Numbered from the stretch's first letter, positions 41,059-49,949 are shown. The stretch: 64,000 nucleotides of DNA from Herpetosiphon sp042688385 (GCF_042688385.1 NZ_JBHUPY010000007.1:310001-374000); one strand, 5' to 3'. Program-made: numbers and translations. The notes: generated by a model not told the origin, from the letters alone.

Positions 41059-43722
41059 TCAACGCGGATACAGATAGCGAATCGTCTCAATATTGATTTC
41101 CATTGGAGCCATGCGCCACTCAGTTTGCCATTCTTGCTCCCGCCATGTCAACTGGGTAAAGGCCGGATTCCAAGGTTGGCCAGTTATGAGCGTTTTTCCA
41201 TCGTTATCTAAGGCTAATAATCGATGCTCAGTCGGCTCAATCTGCGAACGCAAAGCTAGGCTTGGTTGCTGCGTATTATAGATGCTCAGGCGACGTTTAA
41301 GCCCAACATAACCAAAATTCACCGCTAGCCACTTACCATCAGGCGACCATAAAAACTGGTCTTGGCTATGAGCATAAAAGCCTGCATCAAGCTGATACCA
41401 GCGTTGCTGCGCAAATTCATACAAGCCAACATAGTGATCATGCTTGGGGTTCAAGCTTGGTAGAATTAACCCAAAACGCTCACCATCGGGCGCAAAGCTC
41501 AAGCCCACCAGATCGATCAATGGCAGCGTCAATTCATGGCTTTGTTGCGCGACCAAATCGAGCACCTTCACCAACATGGTTTGCTTATTCGCCGTTGCCA
41601 GGGGATAGAGCAACCAGCGTTGGTTGGGAGAAACAATGATCCTGGCATAGATTGGGGCACTTGTAACTGCTGGATCATTGGCAACAACGCTGGGAATTTC
41701 GGCCAGTTTTGTGGCTTGAAACGGTGGGCCTAATTGCACCCGCCAAAGCACCTGCGGGTTCGGCCCAGCTTGGAGAAAATAAGCGCTATCGCCGTGCCAT
41801 GCAATTGGTTTAGCCCATTGCAACTCAGGCCATGTCCTTGAATCAGCGAGAATATTCCATGCGCCGGTTTGCACATTAATCTGAACTAACTGACTGGAGC
41901 CAGTAAATTGATCACTGCGCTGTAAATCTTGGCCCACAATCACCAGCAAGCTGCGATAATCGGGTGCCAGCAAGGGGTCAAAATCCAACTCACCAGTACT
42001 AACAATTTTTTCAAATTGCCATTCCACAGTTCGTTGGGTGCTTAGGTCGAGCATTTGCCACTGGCGTGATTGGGGGCGTTGTAGCACTAAGGGCAACTGA
42101 TTGTAACGCGGAAACGTGCGCACCACAAAATCGGCAAGTAACTCCGTGTGCAAGTCGCTATCGATCCGCTGAATGCCACCGTTAGCAGCAATCAAGGCCA
42201 CGGGCTTGGTCGTAGCAGGCACGATCGTTGGCAAAGCTGTCTGTTCATAGATCGAAACAGGGCTAGGCAAGGGCGTAACCGCTGCTTGAAATTCACTTGC
42301 AAGCGGTTCAATTGGCACACCGCTAACCTCGCCAAGCCACAGAATGCCATTATCGCCAATGATCGTTGGCTCAACCACTTGGGTCAACGTATTGGTTGCC
42401 ATATTCCAAAGGCTAAGATCGCGTTTGGAACTCACATAATCAGGCGTGATTACTAACCATTGATCGGCACTATTGGTTGGATAGAGGCTGCTAAACATAT
42501 CATGCTTGATCGTGGCAATCAATCGGCCAGTTTGCAGATCATAGGCTAAATAGTCATCATTTGCGCTGAACGAACTGGTAGGCGGAGCCGCACTATCAAT
42601 AACTAAGATCGTTTGATCGTTGGATAAAAAGCCTGCTCTGGGCATCCACTCAAATGGGCTTGCGTCTAATTCAACTGAACGCTCATCGCCAGTTGCCCAA
42701 TTGATCAGGCTCAATGTTGTTGGGCTACGAAATACGCCCAATAACGGTTGGCTGCCATCGCCCAAAATTGTAGCATTGGAGAGTGAACCAAATTCTTGGT
42801 AGGCTTGGGTTGCAGGGTCATAGTGAAATAGGGTTTCCGGTGTGGAAAACCAAATATGGCCAGTGCTAGTGCGCAACAGTTGATCAACTGCTGGCAATTT
42901 AAAATTTTGGGCTGGTTGCAGCAAAATTCCATCATTCAACCCAAGGTGACTTAAACGCCAGGTCATCGTTGCTTGATTAATTTCAATCAGATAGACCCCA
43001 GTGCCAGCCTGATCAAGCGTCAAGTGACTTGTATAATCAAGCGCCGTTTTGGGCAACAAACCATAGCGCCATAGTTCGCGACCAGTCGCCAAATCAAGCG
43101 CAACCAATTGCTGATTGCGCGGAATCAAGACACGTTGTTGCGCAGGCAACAAGGCCATAAAGCGGTCGGCATAGGCATCAACGGCAGCAATCGAAACCAA
43201 ATTATTGGAGTCGATTCGCACGAGGTTATGGCCCGCAGGATTATGCACAATCGCATAGCGCTGACTTTGGCTGGCTGGCGTTGAGCGCGCAGTTGGCGCT
43301 GGCAACGGCGTAACGGTTGCGGCTGGTAGATTGGTTGGTGCTGGCTCAATCACTGGCACAATCGTAGGTAAGCGAGTCGGATCACCGGGCAAATTAGGAG
43401 GAACGGTTGTCAGCGCAAGTTCTGGTTGCACCGTCACCAAACGAATCTCGCCCAGTTTATCGGGCACGAGCCGAATTGATGGTGGCTCTGTAGGGCGGGT
43501 AGGAAACGGCGCAGCAATCAAGGTCGGGCTAGGTTGAATACTTGGCGTTGGCGAGCCAAGCAAGGCCACAGCGCTTGGTTCAATTGGTGGCGCATCAGGC
43601 TCATTGGGCATCAATGTCAGCGCCAGCATCAAACCAATTAAGCCCAGCGCCCCCACCACTGGCAACACCCGCCACCAATTGCGATCCTTGCCAAGTTTGA
43701 CTCGCTCTCGTTGTGGTTGCAT
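41059..43722 (-). CDS. Membrane-anchored protein of the tandem propeller-like array (type A)
   Basis: An 887-residue protein, first gene of the array. A basic cytoplasmic start (MQPQRERVKLGKDRNWW), a membrane segment (~20-38, LPVVGALGLIGLMLALTLM) and a Pro/Thr-rich stalk (~40-160) with SPTPSIQPSPTLIAAPFP are followed by two beta-repeat halves. Blocks such as RVLIPRNQQLVALDL, TGRELWRYGLL, ILWLGEVSGVPIEPL, WNILADSRTWPELQWAKPI and FLWSPDGKWLAVNFG recall WD40/PQQ propeller blades. The end is TIRYLYPR. Ribosome site AGAGAGGAAG before ATG 43722. The stalk suggests the propellers stand away from the membrane on the cell exterior. Not a family I can name. Confidence 0.8.
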   Translation of the reverse strand: MQPQRERVKLGKDRNWWRVLPVVGALGLIGLMLALTLMPNEPDAPPIEPSAVALLGSPTPSIQPSPTLIAAPFPTRPTEPPSIRLVPDKLGEIRLVTVQPELALTTVPPNLPGDPTRLPTIVPVIEPAPTNLPAATVTPLPAPTARSTPASQSQRYAIVHNPAGHNLVRIDSNNLVSIAAVDAYADRFMALLPAQQRVLIPRNQQLVALDLATGRELWRYGLLPKTALDYTSHLTLDQAGTGVYLIEINQATMTWRLSHLGLNDGILLQPAQNFKLPAVDQLLRTSTGHIWFSTPETLFHYDPATQAYQEFGSLSNATILGDGSQPLLGVFRSPTTLSLINWATGDERSVELDASPFEWMPRAGFLSNDQTILVIDSAAPPTSSFSANDDYLAYDLQTGRLIATIKHDMFSSLYPTNSADQWLVITPDYVSSKRDLSLWNMATNTLTQVVEPTIIGDNGILWLGEVSGVPIEPLASEFQAAVTPLPSPVSIYEQTALPTIVPATTKPVALIAANGGIQRIDSDLHTELLADFVVRTFPRYNQLPLVLQRPQSRQWQMLDLSTQRTVEWQFEKIVSTGELDFDPLLAPDYRSLLVIVGQDLQRSDQFTGSSQLVQINVQTGAWNILADSRTWPELQWAKPIAWHGDSAYFLQAGPNPQVLWRVQLGPPFQATKLAEIPSVVANDPAVTSAPIYARIIVSPNQRWLLYPLATANKQTMLVKVLDLVAQQSHELTLPLIDLVGLSFAPDGERFGLILPSLNPKHDHYVGLYEFAQQRWYQLDAGFYAHSQDQFLWSPDGKWLAVNFGYVGLKRRLSIYNTQQPSLALRSQIEPTEHRLLALDNDGKTLITGQPWNPAFTQLTWREQEWQTEWRMAPMEINIETIRYLYPR

Positions 43723-43740
43723 CGAAATTCTTCCTCTCTA

Positions 43741-43985
43741 TTCAATCATGAGTGGCGATGGGCTATGGGCTTTTGGCGTTAACCATAGCCTGATCCCCTC
43801 ACCCCCTAGCCCCCTCGCCCGCCCACGGGCGAGGGGGAACCACGCGGCACTTACTCCCCTCGCCCGCGTTCAGTGGGAGAGGGGCTGGGGGTGAGGGCAT
43901 GCTACTTATTCCCAATCTAATGAACCCACATATAGCCGATAGCTCATAGCCCGATCCCCGATCCCCGATCCCCAGCCTCCATTCG
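43741..43985. repeat. Dispersed repeats upstream of the array
   Basis: It contains the full CCCTCACCCC inverted unit (43795-43898, copy 3) with flanks like those at 7815-8020 (GTTAACC before, CCAATCTAATGAACC after), and CCGATCCCCGATCCCCGATC near 43951. No gene is present. Any promoter for the array must lie within or next to these repeats. Confidence 0.75.
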
Positions 43986-43987
43986 CC

Positions 43988-44902
43988 TTACAAGCCTGCA
44001 AACAAATCGTGCTCGTGGCCGTTGGGGGCTGGCACAACCCGACTAAATTGCTCGCGGCCAAGAAAGCGCTGACGCAACAAACGTGGCAGTTTAAAGCTCA
44101 GCGCCATTTGGCCAAGTTGGCTGCGATGAGCCTGCCAAGCAGCAACTTTTTGGTCAATCACACTTGAGCAATCAACACTGGCGGTTGGCGGATTAACCGC
44201 ATCCAAGATCTTTACAAAATCAACATCGCCATTATTGCCACCCTTACGTGGGTCGCGGCCCGAAAGTCGCCATGCCCGCACCATCAATTTAATCATCAAG
44301 GGATTAAAGGTCGAGTAATAGAGTTTGCGCGGAGTCCAAGTTGGCAAGCCAGCATCAAGTTGTTCGGGCAACCACGAGCCAGCGCCAGCGCGCTCGAAGG
44401 CCATATGGGTCGCATGGTGGATGGCAATATGATCGGGATGGCCATAGCCGCCATATTCATTAAAGGTAATCACCACCTGTGGTTGAATTGCTCGAATTGC
44501 GGCGGTTATTTTGGCGGCAACTGCTTCGACCGGGGCTTGCACCAAAGCTTCGGGGTGCTCGTTAGCGGGCGTGTTAGCCATACCCGAATCACGATAATTT
44601 AAAAAGTGATAGGCGGCCAAACCCATCGCATTAGCTGCATCGCCCAACTCGGTTGCCCGCAGCGTAGCAATATCGCCGTAGCCATGCAACAAACTTTGGT
44701 CAACATCGCCAGCCTCGCCACGGGTGGCACAAATATAATGCACACTAACCCCGTGATGGGCATAATAGGCAATCGTGCCAGCGTTGCCAAAACTCTCGTC
44801 ATCGGGGTGAGCATAGACAAACAGCAAGCGGCGGGTCATTGGCGCAGTATTCAGCCAATGCGATTCAATCCCATAAGCGCGCAGATCGCATGGAAAATGC
44901 AT
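43988..44902 (-). CDS. PIG-L (LmbE-type) N-acetylglucosaminyl deacetylase
   Basis: A 304-residue zinc deacetylase of the family that includes MshB, Mca and BshB, acting on N-acetylglucosamine conjugates such as thiol precursors. Metal motif AHPDDESFGNAG near residues 28-39, then CATRGEAGD, FNEYGGYGHPDHIAIH (second metal motif near 150) and the C-terminal WQAHRSQLG typical of Mca-like proteins. The start at 44902 has GAGGA 8 bases upstream; an internal ATG at 44839 (TRRLLFVYAHPDDE) is an alternative, and the longer frame to 44983 lacks a ribosome site. The substrate is not known. It is divergent from the HD-GYP gene. Confidence 0.9.
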   Translation of the reverse strand: MHFPCDLRAYGIESHWLNTAPMTRRLLFVYAHPDDESFGNAGTIAYYAHHGVSVHYICATRGEAGDVDQSLLHGYGDIATLRATELGDAANAMGLAAYHFLNYRDSGMANTPANEHPEALVQAPVEAVAAKITAAIRAIQPQVVITFNEYGGYGHPDHIAIHHATHMAFERAGAGSWLPEQLDAGLPTWTPRKLYYSTFNPLMIKLMVRAWRLSGRDPRKGGNNGDVDFVKILDAVNPPTASVDCSSVIDQKVAAWQAHRSQLGQMALSFKLPRLLRQRFLGREQFSRVVPAPNGHEHDLFAGL

Positions 44903-44972
44903 GGGAGCGTTCCTCACACAAACAATAGGTATGGTCGGACGCTTTGGGCTGTTTGTCAAGAACGTGGCAATA

Positions 44973-45002
44973 TTGGCCTGCAACGTATACCAAGCCTATA
45001 GT
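44973..45002 (+). promoter_or_regulatory. Promoter of the HD-GYP gene
   Basis: TTGGCC (44973-44978), 18 bases, TATAGT (44997-45002). It overlaps a pair of GTATAC words. Confidence 0.45.
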
Positions 45003-45084
45003 ATACTTAAGCTACGCTGTTCTCCAACTAATCTAGCTTCGTTCCGGCCCAACATTGCTCAATTACGCTAGTTTCGTTCATCCT

Positions 45085-47475
45085 ATGGTGAGAGTTATGC
45101 ATTGGTGCTCGTTGATTCCAAGCACATTAAGCGATGCTCAAGCACGCCAACAGTTATTGCTGGTGATGCTGAGGGGTGTCTTTTTTGTTTTTACGCCCGT
45201 TCAAATTCTGTTAAGTTTGATGCAGGCAAGCATTAGCTGGCCCCGCCTAGCAGTCATTGGGGTGGTCAATCTGATCTGTGTTTGGCTCTGGAGCTTAGTC
45301 AAACGCAACCAGCTTGATCACGCAGCCAAGCTGTTTGTTGGCTTATTTTGGCTAGTATTTAGCGGTTTGATGCTCACCACTGGCGGAATTGCGTCGCCTT
45401 CGATCATTGCCTATTTTTTTGTTATTTTTGCTGCCAGCTTTTTGCTCAGCGAACGCGCTAGCTTGCTGGTTGCCCTGCTCAGTTTAGGTGTAACTTTAGC
45501 CGCAGTAGTGCTCGAAAGCCAGCAACTGCTGCCAAAGCCATTAATTGTTTATACGCCATTTTCGCGCTGGCTCAGCTATAGTTTTTACTTTGGCTTGATG
45601 CTGGTTTTTCAAATTGTCAGTGGGCGCTTGGTTTATAACGCCTTGCAAAAAGCCCAAACTGAGTTGAACGAACGCCAACGAATCGAAGCTGAATTACGCC
45701 ATTCTGAAGCCCAATATCGCCTACTTTTCGAAACTACGCCAATTGGGATTGGTATGGCCAAAATGGATGGCACAGTCATCGCGGTCAATCCAACTGGCAG
45801 CCACATGCTGGGCTATAGCAATGAAGAATTTATGCAATTCAAGCTCGAACAGTTGTATGCTTATCCCAATCAGCGTGCCGACATCATTCAAATGGCCCAA
45901 CAACACGGCAAAATTCGCGATTTTGAAATGGCGTTTCGCCACCGTGATGGTGATTTAGTGTGGGCCTTGGTCAATGTTGATCTGCAATCGATCAACGATG
46001 AGTTGGTGACCATTTCGACCTTGCGCGACATTACCGGCCAACGCACTGCTGAACAGGCTTTACGTACCAACGAGGCTCGTTTTCGCGCAATGTTTGAGCA
46101 CGCAGCAATTGGCATTGTCCTAATTGATACCAATGGTGTGGCCTTCCGCGCCAACCCGACCGCCTGTATGTTGTTCAATTTTAGCGAACGCGATTTGCAA
46201 CACGAGCCGTTTATCAACTTTACCCATCCCGATGACCGTGAATTTGAAATGAGCTTAAACCAAGAGTTGCTTGCTGGGCAGTGCGATTCGTATCAAATTG
46301 AAAAACGCTTTTTACGCTCCGATGGCGGGATTGTGTGGGGTCGTTTGTGTGCCTCGTTGGTGCAAGATAGCGACGATAACCCACTCTTTACCATCGCCAT
46401 GATCGAGGATCTTAGCTCATACAAAGCAACCCGTGAGCAGCTCGACCTGCAAATGCAAACCCTCACTGCGCTCTACTATAGCTCGCAACGCTTAACCACC
46501 AAGCTCAAAGTCGAAGAACTGGCCCGCGATGTTGCGGATAGCTGTGTTAATATTTTTGGCGCGCAACGGGCTTGGCTCACGCTCAATCAAAGCGATCAAT
46601 TGCTTGACCACACCAATCACAACGACCCGCAGCTCCCAAGCATCCAAATTGAAATAGAAACAGTCGAGCCGCTTGACGACAGTGTTAGCCAGACCATGGC
46701 TTTTCCATTGGTCAGCCATAATCACACCTTTGGCATGCTCAATTTGCAAAGCAACCAAGCCGATTTCTTTCAAGCTGAACGCAACGATATGCTGCAAACC
46801 TATGCCAGCCAAGTTGCCGCCGCCTTGGATAATGCGCTGCTCTTCCAGCATTTGCAACAGATCAATCATGAAGTTACCAGCGCCTACGATATGACGATTG
46901 AAGGCTGGTCGCGGGCCTTGGATCTGCGCGATCACGAGACCGAAGGCCATACCCAGCGCGTGACGTGGATGACCGAACAGCTTGCAGCAGCAATGGGCAA
47001 ATTCAGCGCAGAGGAATTAATTCATGTGCGGCGCGGCGCGTTGCTCCACGATATTGGCAAAATGGGCGTGCCCGATGCAATTTTGCACAAGCCAGGCCCG
47101 CTCGATGATGATGAATGGGTGATTATGCGCCGCCATCCAGTCTATGCCTACCAGTTACTCGCGCCAATTCTCTATTTGCAAGGCTCGCTCGATATTCCGC
47201 ATTATCATCATGAACGCTGGGATGGCACGGGCTATCCCAAGGGCTTGCAAGCAGAAGCGATTCCCTTGGCTGCACGGGTGTTTGCCGTGGTCGATGTTTG
47301 GGATGCCTTGCGCTCTGATCGTCCGTATCGCAAGGGCTGGTCGGATCAGCGGATTATGGAATATCTCGCAACGGAATCGGGCAAGCATTTTGATCCAATG
47401 GTGGTTGAGGTATTTTTGCAATTGCTTAAAACTATGAGCGTTGCCGAGGTACGCAACCCAGTCAGCGAGCAATGA
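45085..47475 (+). CDS. Membrane HD-GYP phosphodiesterase with two PAS domains and a GAF domain
   Basis: A 796-residue signalling protein. Residues ~20-180 contain about six membrane helices (LLLVMLRGVFFVF... to LMLVFQIVSGRLVY). PAS domains are at ~210-325 (FETTPIGIGMAKMDGTVIAVN) and ~335-450 (FEHAAIGIVLIDTNGVAFRAN), a GAF domain at ~470-600, and a C-terminal HD-GYP domain at ~610-785. The last has the full signature: RGALLHDIGKMGVPD, HHERWDGTGYPKGL and VVDVWDALRSDRPYRKGW. HD-GYP proteins degrade cyclic di-GMP. Start is uncertain: the open frame begins at a TTG (45055); ATG 45085 or 45097 are preferred, both with weak ribosome sites. No cyclic-di-GMP synthase lies in the window. Confidence 0.92.
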   Translation: MVRVMHWCSLIPSTLSDAQARQQLLLVMLRGVFFVFTPVQILLSLMQASISWPRLAVIGVVNLICVWLWSLVKRNQLDHAAKLFVGLFWLVFSGLMLTTGGIASPSIIAYFFVIFAASFLLSERASLLVALLSLGVTLAAVVLESQQLLPKPLIVYTPFSRWLSYSFYFGLMLVFQIVSGRLVYNALQKAQTELNERQRIEAELRHSEAQYRLLFETTPIGIGMAKMDGTVIAVNPTGSHMLGYSNEEFMQFKLEQLYAYPNQRADIIQMAQQHGKIRDFEMAFRHRDGDLVWALVNVDLQSINDELVTISTLRDITGQRTAEQALRTNEARFRAMFEHAAIGIVLIDTNGVAFRANPTACMLFNFSERDLQHEPFINFTHPDDREFEMSLNQELLAGQCDSYQIEKRFLRSDGGIVWGRLCASLVQDSDDNPLFTIAMIEDLSSYKATREQLDLQMQTLTALYYSSQRLTTKLKVEELARDVADSCVNIFGAQRAWLTLNQSDQLLDHTNHNDPQLPSIQIEIETVEPLDDSVSQTMAFPLVSHNHTFGMLNLQSNQADFFQAERNDMLQTYASQVAAALDNALLFQHLQQINHEVTSAYDMTIEGWSRALDLRDHETEGHTQRVTWMTEQLAAAMGKFSAEELIHVRRGALLHDIGKMGVPDAILHKPGPLDDDEWVIMRRHPVYAYQLLAPILYLQGSLDIPHYHHERWDGTGYPKGLQAEAIPLAARVFAVVDVWDALRSDRPYRKGWSDQRIMEYLATESGKHFDPMVVEVFLQLLKTMSVAEVRNPVSEQ

Positions 47476-47479
47476 AAAA

Positions 47480-47507
47480 CAGGCGAGCTAGCACACTAGC
47501 CCGCCTG
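47480..47507. terminator. Bidirectional terminator between HD-GYP and DUF4097 genes
   Basis: CAGGCGAGCTAG (47480-47491) pairs with 47496-47507 with one mismatch. There is an A run to the left and an AAATTTT to the right. It serves both convergent genes. Confidence 0.8.
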
Positions 47508-47518
47508 TTGAGCAAATT

Positions 47519-49081
47519 TTAGCCTAATGCTTCGAGCAAGAGCGCTGCTTCGTCGGCGCTAATCTTGCCACTTTGCACCATCTTCAAAATCGCCAAGCGT
47601 TCTTGGGTTTTATCAACTGCTGGAGCTTCGGCTGCTGGAGTTTCAGCTGCTTGGGCAACAGGTGCGGCCTGCGCTGCAGCTGCTGCTTGCTCTGGCGTAA
47701 TCCGCACGGTATCGCCGGTGTAGGCCACGTGTTGGCTTGATGATGATCCATCATCTTCACTAATCGAGACGCGATGTGGCGCATTTGGCGCTGCTGGTGG
47801 CGCTGGCGCATTTGGCGCTGCTGGTGGCGCTGGCGGGCGTGGCGCATTTGGCCGAGCAACATTTTTCTCGATATTGCCCAAGGCTTGGCCAATCGCCTCG
47901 TAAGCGCGGCTAATGCCTTCATCAGCAGCTCGTTTGGCTTGCTCTTTCAAGCGCTCGATTCGCTCAGGGTCGAAACGATATTCGCGTTCGTTGATCCGCA
48001 CGCTGACACGTTCGGCGGCTTTGGCAGCCCGTTCAGCAGCGCGTTCGGTGGCTTGGCGGGCGCGTTCAGCAGCCTTTTCGCCCTTGCCACCATGCCAATC
48101 GCGGCTGAGTTCGCTGAATTGGGCGGCAATATCACGGCCCATCGAGGCTAGGTCATCGGTGAAATCGCGAATTGCGCGGTTGAAATCATCGCTCTTCCAA
48201 TTCCAGTTGCCGCCCCAATTGCCGCTGCCCACGCTCTTCGATTGGCCTGCTGCCGCAGCGCCACGAATGCTCAAATCGCCTTGTACATTGACTTCGAGCC
48301 GAGCCGAGCCATTGCCCCAGGTCAGGCTAATGCCACCAGGCTCACGGTCGGCCATGCCGGAAACATCGCCTTGCACAAAGCCGTTGACGGTCAAATTGGC
48401 ATCGTCGGTAACTTCCAAAATCAGATCGCCACTCGCATTGGCGTGATAGACGTGCTCAGGGAACCAATTGACACCTAATTTCAAATCGCCATCAACGTGA
48501 ATTGGCGCAAGGCTCTTGATTAGGCCACGCAAGGTTGCATCGCCACTCACCCGAGTAACTGCCACATCACCAGTAATATCGCTAGCGCTCAAATCGCCAT
48601 GAATATTGCTAATCGTCAGGTTATGCACTTGGCCGATTTTTGCATCGCCATTGACATTTTTGACTACCACAGTATCAGCGTTCTCATAGATTTTGAGATC
48701 GCCATCAATGTTGGCGATGGTAATGTTGGCGCTTTTGGTTAATACCGCATCGCCCTGCACCGAAGCACCTTCGAAGGTTTGCACATCGCGAATATTAAGA
48801 TCGCCTTCAATTTGGCGGGTGTGAACTGCCGCAATCCCACTAATATCCAGGTCGCCTTGCACTACTTCTAGGGTCAAGGTTGTGCCATGGGGCAAGCGCA
48901 ATTCCAAATCATCGGAGCAGCGCTCGATCGAAAGATGGCCTTCTTGGGCGCGAAAACTAATCTCATCTTCAGCAACATCAAACCAGGCTTCGGCGAGATC
49001 GTGGGCAATAACCCGTAAGTTTCCTTCACAAATGCGAACCGCCACGGTTGGATTCGTACCAATATTAATACGTTGTTGCAT
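47519..49081 (-). CDS. DUF4097-type beta-solenoid protein with a C-terminal SHOCT-like motif
   Basis: A 520-residue protein with no signal peptide. Residues ~15-275 are short repeated strands (LTLEVVQGDLDISGI, HTRQIEGDLNIRDV, ASVQGDAVLTKSA, NIDGDLKIYEN), the pattern of DUF4097/YvlB-type adhesin-like solenoids. Residues ~300-400 are a charged helical stretch rich in ERARQATERAAERAAKA. Residues ~400-440 are a Pro/Ala/Asn repeat (RPPAPPAAPNAPAPP). The end, LAILKMVQSGKISADEAALLLEAL, is a SHOCT-like motif also present in the two upstream genes. Gaps to the neighbour are 12 bases, so the three genes form an operon. In Firmicutes YvlB-like proteins belong to envelope-stress responses; a similar role here is inferred. 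Confidence 0.8.
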   Translation of the reverse strand: MQQRINIGTNPTVAVRICEGNLRVIAHDLAEAWFDVAEDEISFRAQEGHLSIERCSDDLELRLPHGTTLTLEVVQGDLDISGIAAVHTRQIEGDLNIRDVQTFEGASVQGDAVLTKSANITIANIDGDLKIYENADTVVVKNVNGDAKIGQVHNLTISNIHGDLSASDITGDVAVTRVSGDATLRGLIKSLAPIHVDGDLKLGVNWFPEHVYHANASGDLILEVTDDANLTVNGFVQGDVSGMADREPGGISLTWGNGSARLEVNVQGDLSIRGAAAAGQSKSVGSGNWGGNWNWKSDDFNRAIRDFTDDLASMGRDIAAQFSELSRDWHGGKGEKAAERARQATERAAERAAKAAERVSVRINEREYRFDPERIERLKEQAKRAADEGISRAYEAIGQALGNIEKNVARPNAPRPPAPPAAPNAPAPPAAPNAPHRVSISEDDGSSSSQHVAYTGDTVRITPEQAAAAAQAAPVAQAAETPAAEAPAVDKTQERLAILKMVQSGKISADEAALLLEALG

Positions 49082-49093
49082 CGCTCAGACTCC

Positions 49094-49456
49094 TTATTCA
49101 ACCACAATTTCAATACGTTCGCCGTCTTCAAGATCTTCCATATCAACGATTTTGCCAGTCATACCGCCGCGAATTGCTTCCAACATTTCGTCAAAGTTAA
49201 GCGTCGTATGTTTGTTGGAAGCAAAGCGTGCACCGAGTTTCAAGCCAATGCTAATCAAGCCAACTGGAATATTGACATTGATTTTGTGATGGTTGGACTT
49301 CAAATCGGTTACCCGAATGCGCACCCATTGAGCACGCACTGGGCGAGAAATTCGATTGTTTGGCTCCATCACGCCAAGCAAACGTGCGCCTTCTTCGGCA
49401 GTCAATTGGCCATTTTCAATCAGGCGCAAAATGCGCATGCGTTCTTCGGTTGCCAT
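49094..49456 (-). CDS. Small protein with N-terminal SHOCT-like motif
   Basis: A 120-residue protein. Residues ~1-30 (RMRILRLIENGQLTAEEGARLLGVM) are a SHOCT-like helical hairpin. The middle has beta-rich RAQWVRIRVTDLKSN and NVNIPVGLISIGLKLGARF, and the end is acidic (DMEDLEDGERIEIVVE). This layout matches small partners of DUF4097 proteins in many Gram-positive and Chloroflexota genomes. AGGAAGG precedes the ATG. It lies 11 bases after the DUF2089 gene and 12 before the DUF4097 gene. No catalytic motif is seen. Confidence 0.75.
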   Translation of the reverse strand: MATEERMRILRLIENGQLTAEEGARLLGVMEPNNRISRPVRAQWVRIRVTDLKSNHHKINVNIPVGLISIGLKLGARFASNKHTTLNFDEMLEAIRGGMTGKIVDMEDLEDGERIEIVVE

Positions 49457-49467
49457 TGAATACCTTC

Positions 49468-49824
49468 CTAGCCTTGCAGCAGTTTGAGCGCTTCTTCAGC
49501 ACTCAGTTCGCCGGTTTCAAGTTGCCGCAACACCTCGCGCGAATCAGGTCGCGAAATTGAGGGCGGCGCACCCAAAGCAGCAGCGATTTCGTCCATGCGC
49601 ATTCGCGCTGTCGTATACGACACATTCAACGAGCCTGCGACTTGGTTGACGTTGCCCCGATGTTGGGCCAAGAGTTCCACAAAGCTGAGTTGTTCGCGGG
49701 TCAAACGTCCCAAGCGCCCGAGCGTAAATTGGCCTTCAATCGCCGTGTTGCAAATTGCACATTCCAACCGAGTGCTGGTGAGTTCGCCCATACAAACTGG
49801 ACATTGAGTCAAGATAGGATTCAT
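49468..49824 (-). CDS. DUF2089-family regulator (zinc ribbon plus helix-turn-helix)
   Basis: A 118-residue protein. The N-terminus has two cysteine pairs (CPVCMGEL and LECAICNT) forming a zinc ribbon. A sigma-factor-like helix-turn-helix follows (LTREQLSFVELLAQ, NVNQVAGSLNVSYTTARMRMDEI). The C-terminus is a SHOCT-like motif (LRQLETGELSAEEALKLLQG). ATG 49824 is preferred: GAGG lies 5 bases upstream, while the longer frame starts at a TTG. DUF2089 proteins are presumed transcription regulators. It heads the three-gene operon and has a Fur-type box in its promoter. Confidence 0.85.
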   Translation of the reverse strand: MNPILTQCPVCMGELTSTRLECAICNTAIEGQFTLGRLGRLTREQLSFVELLAQHRGNVNQVAGSLNVSYTTARMRMDEIAAALGAPPSISRPDSREVLRQLETGELSAEEALKLLQG

Positions 49825-49859
49825 CAATACCTCGCGAAGTATCAGTTCATCTACGAAAA

Positions 49860-49889
49860 AGTGTAACCTATCCTGATAATAATTGTCAA
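49860..49889 (-). promoter_or_regulatory. Promoter of the DUF2089 operon
   Basis: Minus strand: consensus TTGACA (49889-49884), 18 bases, TACACT (49865-49860). The start codon is 36 bases further. Confidence 0.5.
49874..49888. promoter_or_regulatory. Fur-type 7-1-7 box
   Basis: TGATAAT-A-ATTGTCA matches the Fur consensus TGATAATnATTATCA at all but one position. It overlaps the -35 box and spacer of the DUF2089 operon promoter, the place for a repressor. Confidence 0.55.
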
Positions 49890-49949
49890 TCTATCTTATA
49901 TTAATTTTAGATTAGAAAGTTTTAGCTAAAAAATGGCTGGTATTAAGAT

